Assembly: GCF_022049065.2 (NCBI RefSeq)
Contig: NZ_CP095743.1
Coordinates: 511,001 to 575,000, forward strand
DNA from: Niallia sp. Man26
GTDB taxonomy: Bacteria > Bacillota > Bacilli > Bacillales > Cytobacillaceae
DNA length: 64,000 nt
Direction: 5' to 3'
Below the pieces are notes generated by a model. It saw only the letters and a list, made by a program, of their open reading frames with translations. It ran no database searches and was not told the DNA's origin. This document shows, piece after piece, positions 8,748 to 14,920 of this stretch (its first letter is position 1; the number at the start of each line of letters is the position of its first letter). The position numbers were made by a program, and so were the translations under genes.

Positions 8748-8981
8748 ATGTATAGAAAAAACTGCGATAAGTGCAACAGACCATCTTACAGCAGCGCAGA
8801 AAGAGGGGAATGGTTCTGTCCGGTGTGCAACAATGACCTGACAAAATACCCATTTTTTGATGCAATGACCTTTGAAAAAATTCATATTAATTACTCTTTT
8901 AAAAAAGTATTGTCGTCCTATAGAAACCAATATATTAAAAAAGAAACCAGAGGATTCATGGGGGAGTTCGACAAAATATAA
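8748..8981 (+). CDS. Small zinc-ribbon protein, unknown function
   Basis: 77 residues beginning MYRKNCDKCNRPSYSSAERG. Two CxxC pairs (Cys6-Cys9 and Cys22-Cys25) should bind zinc; the C-terminal half is basic. There is no membrane segment or signal. I recognise no named family. The ATG follows AGGTGG by three bases. It lies between two SinR-type regulators behind several GTTC/GAAC half sites, so it may belong to the SinR regulon (inference). Confidence 0.65.
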   Translation: MYRKNCDKCNRPSYSSAERGEWFCPVCNNDLTKYPFFDAMTFEKIHINYSFKKVLSSYRNQYIKKETRGFMGEFDKI

Positions 8982-9083
8982 CAATTCCCCACAAAATTAA
9001 CGTTATATTGTAATAAGAAAAGGTATTGTTGTAGAAAAAAGTAGAAAAATATTTGGTAAAATGTATAAATTTCTTACAAAATT

Positions 9084-9115
9084 TTGCACATATGAAAAAA
9101 GAAAAGATATATAAT
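9084..9115 (+). promoter_or_regulatory. Candidate promoter of riboswitch-sinI transcript
   Basis: TTGCAC (9084-9089) and overlapping -10 candidates TATATA (9108-9113, spacing 18) and TATAAT (9110-9115, spacing 20). It ends about 15 bases before the riboswitch. Confidence 0.4.
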
Positions 9116-9130
9116 TAAATGCATAAAAGA

Positions 9131-9215
9131 TTGAAGGGCAAACCAATTCGAAAGATTGGGACGCAAAGTCACGGGTCTAATGTTTCTGAACAATGACAGC
9201 CGGACTGCCAAAGTA
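9131..9215 (+). promoter_or_regulatory. Cyclic-di-GMP-I (GEMM-I) riboswitch
   Basis: The sequence shows the class I aptamer in order: GGGCAAACC; stem CCAAtTC/GATTGG capped by a GAAA tetraloop (9143-9159); GGGACGCAAAGTCACGGG (9158-9175); TCTAA tetraloop receptor; a small TGTT/AACA hairpin; and GACAGCCGGACTGCC (9195-9209). It closely resembles the Vc2 aptamer. Right after it, CCAAAgTAC/GTAttTTTGG could fold into a second hairpin ending at the ribosome site GGGAGAGGGG (9232-9241), so control may act on translation of the small gene that follows. That platform is inference; the aptamer is clear. Confidence 0.9.
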
Positions 9216-9251
9216 CAAAGAAAAGTATTTTTGGGAGAGGGGCATAATTAA

Positions 9252-9371
9252 GTGATTGAAGAAAAATTAATGGTAGAAGAACTAGACACAGAATGGATTC
9301 AGTTAATGAAGGAAGCTAAAAGTATCGGGCTGGACATACAAGATGTGCGCAATTTCATCCATAACGATTAA
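9252..9371 (+). CDS. sinI: SinI-type anti-repressor peptide, 39 aa
   Basis: GTG start 10 bases behind GAGAGGGG; product MIEEKLMVEELDTEWIQLMK then EAKSIGLDIQDVRNFI. The core LDTEWIQLMKEAKSIGLDIQ matches SinI of B. subtilis (LDQEWVELMVEAKEANISPE) and the C-terminal arm of SinR. SinI binds SinR and stops it repressing biofilm genes. The peptide is shorter than the 57-residue SinI because the C-terminal tail is missing. Unlike in B. subtilis it is not upstream of sinR in one operon but converges with it, and it is read from a c-di-GMP riboswitch leader. An alternative ATG at 9270 lacks a ribosome site. Confidence 0.8.
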   Translation: MIEEKLMVEELDTEWIQLMKEAKSIGLDIQDVRNFIHND

Positions 9372-9428
9372 GAGATTGCTTAATTAATATAGTATCCTAA
9401 TGAGAACTCTGTACACCCTAAAGACAAT

Positions 9429-9442
9429 ATGAATGCATTCAT
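9429..9442. other. 14-bp perfect palindrome
   Basis: ATGAATGCATTCAT between sinI and sinR. It has no gene assigned; it could be an operator or chance in AT-rich DNA. Confidence 0.3.
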
Positions 9443-9481
9443 TTAACTGCGCTTATAATTATTATAATATTCAGAATATTT

Positions 9482-9512
9482 AAGGGCAAGAAAGTTATTT
9501 CTGCTCCCTTTA
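9482..9512 (+). terminator. Weak hairpin downstream of sinI
   Basis: Imperfect stem AAGGG..AGAAA/TTTCT..CCCTT followed by a short T stretch; possible end of the sinI transcript. Confidence 0.3.
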
Positions 9513-9520
9513 GGTGCATG

Positions 9521-9556
9521 TGTAAAATAAAAAAGACACAAAATATTTGTGTCTTT
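9521..9556 (-). terminator. Terminator of sinR
   Basis: 11-bp perfect stem AAAGACACAAA/TTTGTGTCTTT; on the minus strand it is followed by TTTTTTATTTT. Confidence 0.8.
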
Positions 9557-9589
9557 AAGTAATCTTATTTAAGCGAACTGTGAAAAGTT

Positions 9590-9913
9590 CTATTTTTTTT
9601 GTTCAATTCTCCATTTATTATACTCAAGGAATTCGCGAAACTCAGATTTGGAAACGCCTGAGTCCATTGCCTCTTTAACAATTTTCAGCCATTCTGAATC
9701 AAGATCATCTTTATTTTGCTGTTCATTAATTAGATGATCTACAGGAACATTAAAAACAGTAGCTATTTTTTCTAAAAACTGTATGGATGGATTTGACTGG
9801 AGATTCCGCTCCAAGGAACTTAAATAAGATTTTGCAACACCTGCTTGTTCAGCAAGTTCTGACAAGGACATTCTTTTTTCTAAGCGAAGTTTTTTTACAC
9901 GATCACCGATCAT
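9590..9913 (-). CDS. sinR: Biofilm master repressor SinR
   Basis: 107 residues, the size of B. subtilis SinR (111). The helix-turn-helix reads SLSELAEQAGVAKSYLSSLE followed by RNLQSNPSIQFLEKIA, nearly identical to SinR. The C-terminal SinI-binding arm has LDSEWLKIVKEAMDSGVSK and FREFLEYNKWR. SinR represses matrix operons and is inactivated by SinI. The ATG follows AAGGTG. SinR-type half sites sit about 60-80 bases upstream, suggesting autoregulation. It converges with the riboswitch-controlled sinI and has its own terminator, so the usual sinIR operon is split here. Confidence 0.93.
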   Translation of the reverse strand: MIGDRVKKLRLEKRMSLSELAEQAGVAKSYLSSLERNLQSNPSIQFLEKIATVFNVPVDHLINEQQNKDDLDSEWLKIVKEAMDSGVSKSEFREFLEYNKWRIEQKK

Positions 9914-9971
9914 ACAGTCTCACACACCTTATCACTATATGTAATAATATCATAACAAATATAATCCAAAA

Positions 9972-9996
9972 GTTCCATATAAAGAACGAATTGTTC
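9972..9996. promoter_or_regulatory. SinR-type half sites upstream of sinR
   Basis: GTTC at 9972, AAAGAAC at 9981-9987 and GTTC at 9993-9996: three half sites in 25 bases, the last two forming GAACGAATTGTTC, exactly as at 8509-8521. Confidence 0.5.
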
Positions 9997-10234
9997 GATG
10001 GTTTTGTTAATATTACCAAAAAAAATTCATAAAATATACAATTATTCCTTATTTGCTGGTAATTTTAATGCTTCCACTTTTAATAAGAGCAGTGTTTATA
10101 AAGTGTCATCGTATCCAATACCCTGTTCTGTTAGCATTTAAACCTTTTTTTATTATTATTTTATTTTTTTCGTATTTAGACAAGCTCGTATAAAAAAGGT
10201 AGAATAAAGGCGAAGATAGAGGAAGATTTGAGCG
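9997..10234. other. AT-rich intergenic gap before treR
   Basis: No gene or clear operator seen. There is a T/A-rich stretch near 10146-10170. No match to the B. subtilis tre operator was found by eye. Confidence 0.4.
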
Positions 10235-10957
10235 ATGGTGATAAGGATGAATAAATACCTAATTATATTTGAAGAAATAGAAACAGCAATTAGAAACGGC
10301 AGTTATGCCCCAAACAGCATATTACCTTCTGAGAATGAACTGGCTGAACGCTATAACACTTCACGCGAAACAATTCGCAAGGCGTTGAACATTCTTGCTC
10401 AGAAGGGATATATTCAGAAATTGCGCGGCAAAGGGTCGCTTGTCCTGGATATGCAGAAACTGCAATTCCCAATATCCGGTCTTGTAAGCTTTAAAGAACT
10501 AGCAGAGAAAATGGGCTCCAGTTCGGTGACACATATTGAAAGCTTTGAAAGAAAGAACCCGTCACCTGTTCTTCAAAAGGAAATGAACTTGAAGAAGGAT
10601 GAATCCATTTGGGAAGTTTTACGTATAAGGGAAATTAATAAAGAAAAGATTATCCTGGATAAAGACTATATTATTGAAAAATTTGTACCAGGTCTGACAA
10701 AGGAAATATGCAGACGCTCTATTTTTGACTATATTGAAAAGGATTTAAAATTGAAAATCGGCTTTGCGAGAAAGGAATTCACGGTGGAAACACCTACTGA
10801 GGAGGATTATCGCCTTCTTGATTTAGAGGGGTTTCAGGCCATTGTGGTCGTTAAAAACTATATTTATTTTGAAAACGCTGCCCTTTTTCAATATACAGAA
10901 TCCAGACACAGGCCAGATAAGTTTCGATTTGTAGATTTTGCAAGAAGAAATGAATAA
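10235..10957 (+). CDS. treR: Trehalose operon repressor TreR, GntR/HutC family
   Basis: 240 residues: winged helix (about 5-72, ILPSENELAERYNTSRETIR) and UTRA ligand domain (about 90-235). The sequence follows B. subtilis TreR throughout, for example FPISGLVSFKELAEKMGSSS, IILDKDYIIEKFVPGLTKEI and FQYTESRHRPDKFRFVDFAR. TreR represses trehalose uptake and cleavage genes and is released by trehalose 6-phosphate. ATG at 10235 follows AGGAAG; the ATG at 10247 is an alternative. treP and treA, which precede treR in B. subtilis, are not in the window, so this regulator is an orphan here although its other neighbour, yfkM, is retained. Confidence 0.9.
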   Translation: MVIRMNKYLIIFEEIETAIRNGSYAPNSILPSENELAERYNTSRETIRKALNILAQKGYIQKLRGKGSLVLDMQKLQFPISGLVSFKELAEKMGSSSVTHIESFERKNPSPVLQKEMNLKKDESIWEVLRIREINKEKIILDKDYIIEKFVPGLTKEICRRSIFDYIEKDLKLKIGFARKEFTVETPTEEDYRLLDLEGFQAIVVVKNYIYFENAALFQYTESRHRPDKFRFVDFARRNE

Positions 10958-10972
10958 AATTTATTAAAGGAT

Positions 10973-10997
10973 GTTTTATCTTGTCCAATAAGGGAAC
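10973..10997 (+). promoter_or_regulatory. SigB-type promoter of yfkM
   Basis: GTTTTA, 13 bases, GGGAAC, close to the SigB consensus GTTTAA-N12-14-GGGWAW. YfkM is a SigB-dependent general stress protein in B. subtilis. Confidence 0.65.
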
Positions 10998-11037
10998 TTT
11001 ATCTCTGAAATCAAAAATAGAAGGAGATGTTCCCTAT

Positions 11038-11553
11038 ATGAGTAAAATTGCAACATTAATAACTAATATGTTCGAGGATTCAGAGTATACGGAGCCGGCA
11101 ACATCCTTCAAGGAAGCTGGCCATGAAGTAGTAACAATTGAACTCGAGGCCGGCAAAACGGTGACAGGCAAACAGAACAAAGCTGAGGTTAAGATTGATA
11201 AAGGCATTGATGAGGTCTCTGCAGGTGATTTTGATGCTTTATTTATTCCTGGAGGATTTTCTCCTGACCAGCTGCGCGGTGATGATCGTGTTGTTGCGTT
11301 TACAAAAGAATTTATGGACAGCAAAAAGCCAGTATTTGCAATCTGCCATGGTCCGCAGCTGTTAATCACAGCAAAGACATTAGAGGGCAGAAATGCTACC
11401 GGGTATAAATCTATCAAAGTCGATATGGAATATGCTGGTGCAACATATAAGGATGAAGAAGTTGTTGTATGTGGCGGACAGCTTGTAACAAGCAGAACGC
11501 CAGAAGATATTCCTGCTTTCACAAGAGAATCATTAAAGCTGCTCGAAAAATAA
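11038..11553 (+). CDS. yfkM: General stress protein 18, DJ-1/PfpI family
   Basis: 171 residues of the DJ-1/PfpI superfamily. Motifs: LFIPGGFSPDQLRGDDRVV and nucleophile elbow FAICHGPQLL with Cys103-His104. The sequence is very like B. subtilis YfkM. The family includes glyoxalase/deglycase and protease-like activities; the true reaction is unsettled. The ATG at 11038 follows AAGGAGAT by eight bases; a TTG-started extension back to 10981 would run through the SigB promoter and is rejected. Monocistronic with a terminator. Confidence 0.93.
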   Translation: MSKIATLITNMFEDSEYTEPATSFKEAGHEVVTIELEAGKTVTGKQNKAEVKIDKGIDEVSAGDFDALFIPGGFSPDQLRGDDRVVAFTKEFMDSKKPVFAICHGPQLLITAKTLEGRNATGYKSIKVDMEYAGATYKDEEVVVCGGQLVTSRTPEDIPAFTRESLKLLEK

Positions 11554-11570
11554 AGGTTTTTTAAAAAAGT

Positions 11571-11602
11571 GCCTGTTAGTTTACTAGCAGGCATTTTTTT
11601 TC
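11571..11602 (+). terminator. Terminator of yfkM
   Basis: Stem GCCTGTTAG/CTAGCAGGC (one mismatch) followed by eight T residues. Confidence 0.85.
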
Positions 11603-11679
11603 GTTTTTGCTTATAATCTTGATAAAGATATGCAATAAAGAAAATAATAACATGCAACTAAAAAAGGAGAATATAATTC

Positions 11680-12438
11680 ATGATTGTACTGAAGTCAATG
11701 AGAGAAATCGAAAAGATGAAAGCGGCTGGCCGAATTTTAGCTGCCTGTCATAAAGAGATTGCAAAAATGATAAAGCCTGGGATTACTACAATGGAGATAG
11801 AAAAGTTTGTTGAGGGTTTCTTAAAGGAAAGAGGTGCTACGCCTGAGCAAAAGGGCTATCGTGATTACCCTTATGCCATTTGTGCAAGCATTAATGATGA
11901 GGTTTGTCACGGATTTCCTAGAGAGGAGGAGCTAAAGTCTGGTGATATTATCACAGTTGATATGGTTGTGAATTTACATGGAGGCTTGGCTGATTCTGCG
12001 TGGACATATAAGGTTGGAACAGTATCTGATGAAACGGAAAAGCTGCTGGAAGTTACAAAAAAGGCTTTGTATATTGGAATTGAGCAAGCGAAGATTGGCA
12101 ACAGGATTGGTGATATTGGCGCTAGCATTCAACAATATGCAGAAGAAGAGGGATACTCTGTTGTAAGAGATTTCATCGGCCATGGTATTGGTGCTGTTAT
12201 TCACGAAAAACCTGAGGTGCCTCATTTTGGCGAGAAAGGTAAAGGACCGCGAATTAAAGAAGGCATGGTTTTCACCATAGAGCCAATGATTAATATCGGA
12301 GCATATCCTGTCAAAATGGACGCAAATGGCTGGACTGCCCGGACAAAAGATGGTACATACTCCGCACAATATGAACATACAATAGCCATAACGAAGGACG
12401 GGCCGATTATCCTGACAGACCAGGAAGAAGGTATATAA
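11680..12438 (+). CDS. map: Methionine aminopeptidase, second type-I form (YflG/MapB-like)
   Basis: 252 residues of the pita-bread fold. The five metal ligands are visible: Asp94, Asp105, His168, Glu201 and Glu232, plus the substrate histidine His77. It removes the initiator methionine from new proteins in the cytoplasm. No ribosomal-protein or adk/infA genes are near, so this is likely the accessory enzyme of the kind seen in B. subtilis (YflG), not the one in the ribosomal cluster. ATG follows AAAGGAGA. It sits between yfkM and yfkK where B. subtilis has yfkL. Confidence 0.9.
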   Translation: MIVLKSMREIEKMKAAGRILAACHKEIAKMIKPGITTMEIEKFVEGFLKERGATPEQKGYRDYPYAICASINDEVCHGFPREEELKSGDIITVDMVVNLHGGLADSAWTYKVGTVSDETEKLLEVTKKALYIGIEQAKIGNRIGDIGASIQQYAEEEGYSVVRDFIGHGIGAVIHEKPEVPHFGEKGKGPRIKEGMVFTIEPMINIGAYPVKMDANGWTARTKDGTYSAQYEHTIAITKDGPIILTDQEEGI

Positions 12439-12471
12439 AAAAGAGAAGGATAGCCTTCTCTTTTATTTTTT
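12437..12471. terminator. Bidirectional terminator map/yfkK
   Basis: AAGAGAAGG/CCTTCTCTT stem with ATAG loop, A-run before and T-run after, between converging genes. Confidence 0.85.
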
Positions 12472-12687
12472 GCGGAGATTTCCCAATTCTTCTGCTAATG
12501 CTTGCATTTCATTCGGGCTGAAGGAATCTCTTTTCATGATATGATCATAAATTTCCTTCAGTTCTGTATACATTTCTTCATCGAAATGTGTTGGTTTAAT
12601 CGCTCCAAGGTTCAGTACTTTCAGTTTTTCTTTTATTTGTTCAATCATGTATTCCACATTTTCAGTCGATTTAACATCTAAATTCAA
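12463..12687 (-). CDS. yfkK: UPF0435 (DUF1128) protein YfkK
   Basis: 74 residues, matching the short UPF0435 family: MNLDVKSTENVEYMIEQIKE, then a charged helical body with YTELKEIYDHIMKRDSFSPN. Soluble, no known function. The family occurs in Firmicutes and its place next to yfkJ is conserved with B. subtilis. ATG follows GGAGAG on the minus strand. It is divergent from yfkJ. Confidence 0.88.
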   Translation of the reverse strand: MNLDVKSTENVEYMIEQIKEKLKVLNLGAIKPTHFDEEMYTELKEIYDHIMKRDSFSPNEMQALAEELGNLRKK

Positions 12688-12879
12688 AAGATATCTCTCC
12701 TTTATGCAGGCCTTGATTCATATTTAATCTATGTCCCACTTTTTTTTCTATCTTTTCATGTGTAAAGAGAAATGTCAATTTAATTTTGCCTTTTCAATTG
12801 GAAGTAAATTACGATAAGCTAAAAACAAAACATCTAAATGAAATGATGTATGTTCTAAATAAGTTGGAGGGAAAATAGG

Positions 12880-13353
12880 ATGGAAGTTCGTGTGTTATTT
12901 ATTTGCTTAGGAAATATTTGCAGATCACCAATGGCAGAGGCAGTATTTCGGGATCTTGTAAAAAAAGAAAATTTGCAGGACAGCATTACATGCGATTCAG
13001 CAGGAACTGGTGGATGGCATATAGGTAATCCGCCGCATAGAGGTACAAGGGAGATTCTAAAAAAGAATCTAATAAGTGATGCAGGAATACTAGCAAGGCA
13101 GCTTCATACAGCTGATTTGGAAAGCTTTGATTATTTAATAGCGATGGATAACAGCAATCGTGAAAATATCAGGCTTCTAAATGAGCAGCTCGAGGAAAAT
13201 AAAGTTCATTTGTTGATGGATTTTGCCGAAATTCGGGTATATGATGAAGTGCCTGACCCTTATTATACAGGCAATTTCGATGAGGTATTCCAGATGGTAA
13301 CGGTGGGCTGTCAAGGCTTGCTTCAGGATATTAGAAGTAAATACCATTTGTGA
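12880..13353 (+). CDS. yfkJ: Low-molecular-weight protein tyrosine phosphatase
   Basis: 157 residues with the P-loop CLGNICRS (Cys9 nucleophile, Arg15) at the N-terminus and the general-acid motif VPDPYYTG near residue 128. It hydrolyses phosphotyrosine in proteins. In B. subtilis yfkJ is followed by yfkI and yfkH in a stress-related operon; here the same order and close spacing (35 and 111 bases) are kept. ATG follows TTGGAGGG. No SigB promoter was found directly upstream. Confidence 0.93.
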   Translation: MEVRVLFICLGNICRSPMAEAVFRDLVKKENLQDSITCDSAGTGGWHIGNPPHRGTREILKKNLISDAGILARQLHTADLESFDYLIAMDNSNRENIRLLNEQLEENKVHLLMDFAEIRVYDEVPDPYYTGNFDEVFQMVTVGCQGLLQDIRSKYHL

Positions 13354-13388
13354 TTGCCGCTAACTTTTAAAAGGAAGGAAGATGCATA

Positions 13389-13763
13389 ATGGCACAGCTT
13401 AGCTTAGTAAAAGGACTTTTATTGGGCGGTTTGATAGGAGCTTCGTTGAGTATGCTTGATAAACGGACAAGGAAGGCTTCCATGTACAATATGAAGCGCT
13501 TAACGACTTCAATCACTGACTTTGACACGATGTCTTCGAGCATTACAGAAACTTCTGAGAAGGTGAAGCAAACAGCAGAGAAGGTCTCCAATGATGTGGC
13601 TTTCATTTTGGATAAGGTAGAAGAATTGAAAGAAGTTACACCGACAATTGCAAGCATTGTGAAAGAAACGAAGGAAGCATTTACTACTGATGGTACTCAG
13701 GAAGAGTACAAGCCACAAGGTTTGACTTCCAGCACGCAGTATTTGCCGCAGTATACACACTAA
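13389..13763 (+). CDS. yfkI: YtxH-type small membrane-associated protein (YfkI position)
   Basis: 124 residues. One hydrophobic N-terminal segment (LVKGLLLGGLIGASLSML) is followed by a basic stretch and a long amphipathic helix with many Thr/Ser/Glu residues, the YtxH layout. It probably sits in the membrane with a cytoplasmic coil. It shares layout with the protein at 23327-23818 (LLAGIVIGSVIGTTLSLMD), so the two are likely paralogues. ATG follows AAGGAAGGA. Function unknown; the symbol rests on gene order between yfkJ and yfkH. Confidence 0.75.
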   Translation: MAQLSLVKGLLLGGLIGASLSMLDKRTRKASMYNMKRLTTSITDFDTMSSSITETSEKVKQTAEKVSNDVAFILDKVEELKEVTPTIASIVKETKEAFTTDGTQEEYKPQGLTSSTQYLPQYTH

Positions 13764-13874
13764 ACAGCTTATATGCCTAGTGAGGGGATAAATGCTGATA
13801 AAAGGTTTGTCCTTGCATGAAGTAGGGGAAAAGAACATTATTAGCTAAACCGATATATAGGCAGGTGGAGTTTT

Positions 13875-14696
13875 ATGGGAGAGGCAATGGGCTTTGTTAA
13901 GCAGCTGGCAGTAAAAATAAAAAATGATGATGTATTTGATTTAGCGGCACAGCTCGCATATTACTTTTTGCTGTCGATCTTTCCGCTGATCATTTTCATG
14001 ATGACGTTATTGCCGTATTTACCTATCACAAAGGATGATTTATTAAACTTAATTTCAACCTTTGCTCCAGGGGAAAGTATGGATATTATTGAAACAAACC
14101 TGGAGCAGGTTCTGAACAGAAATGGGACATTGCTGTCCTTTGGTATCATCGCAACAATCTGGTCTGCTTCAAATGGTTTAAATGCTATTATCAAGGCATT
14201 TAATAAAGCTTATGAAGTAGAAGAAACACGTTCCTTTATCGTTGCAAGAGCGATGTCTGTTGTACTGACATTAGGTATGATTGCTGTAGTGGTTATTGCA
14301 CTGCTGCTGCCAGTATTCGGCGAACAGATAGGAGTGTTTTTATTTTCTCAGTTTAGTTTATCGGATGAGTTTTTAAGTGTTTGGCGAGCACTGCGATTTT
14401 TAGTGACTCCAGTAATTTTATTCATTGTATTTTTAGCATTATATTGGGTTGCACCAAATAAGAAAATCACTTGTGTGAGTGCTGTTCCAGGCGCTATTTT
14501 TGCATCAGTGGGCTGGGTTGCAGTTTCATTAGGCTTTTCTTTTTATGTAGGCAACTTCGGTAATTATTCGGCAACATATGGCGGGATTGGCGCCATCATT
14601 GTATTGATGATCTGGTTTTATTTGACAGGCATCATTATTATTATCGGCGGTATCGTTAATGCCATTTTCACAAGCCGTAAAAAGAAGCCTTGCTAA
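13875..14696 (+). CDS. yfkH: YihY/BrkB-family membrane protein
   Basis: 273 residues with about six membrane segments. Family marks include LAAQLAYYFLLSIFPLIIFM near residue 20, SNGLNAIIKAFNKAYEVEE near 117, and GGIGAIIVLMIWFYLTGII near 240. The family was once called ribonuclease BN by mistake; it is an inner-membrane protein of unknown transport or lipid role. ATG follows AGGTGG. Third gene of the yfkJIH group. Confidence 0.9.
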   Translation: MGEAMGFVKQLAVKIKNDDVFDLAAQLAYYFLLSIFPLIIFMMTLLPYLPITKDDLLNLISTFAPGESMDIIETNLEQVLNRNGTLLSFGIIATIWSASNGLNAIIKAFNKAYEVEETRSFIVARAMSVVLTLGMIAVVVIALLLPVFGEQIGVFLFSQFSLSDEFLSVWRALRFLVTPVILFIVFLALYWVAPNKKITCVSAVPGAIFASVGWVAVSLGFSFYVGNFGNYSATYGGIGAIIVLMIWFYLTGIIIIIGGIVNAIFTSRKKKPC

Positions 14697-14799
14697 ACTT
14701 GGCATACTTTACAGTGCTAACCGGTTTTTACCTATCATAAAAGCTGTTCGTCATCACACACTAAGCTTGGGGAAACTATTACTGAAGAGGTGATAACGA

Positions 14800-14886
14800 A
14801 TGGGCAAAAAGACTAAACAAAACAGTAAAAGTAAGCCGAAGCATAAAACATCTGGTTCTTCAAATGGACAAAATGGTTATCACTAA
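14800..14886 (+). CDS. Small basic peptide, 28 aa
   Basis: MGKKTKQNSKSKPKHKTSGS followed by SNGQNGYH. The ATG is behind GAAGAGGTGA and a good terminator follows at once, so it is likely expressed. It is strongly basic with no hydrophobic part. The composition resembles minor small acid-soluble spore proteins, but I cannot match it to a named one. Confidence 0.5.
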   Translation: MGKKTKQNSKSKPKHKTSGSSNGQNGYH

Positions 14887-14893
14887 ATAAGTA

Positions 14894-14920
14894 AAGGCAG
14901 CCAATTGGCTGCCTTTTTTT
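14894..14920. terminator. Terminator between small peptide and metal ATPase
   Basis: AAAGGCAGCC/GGCTGCCTTT stem, AATT loop and T-run; the genes on either side converge. Confidence 0.85.
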
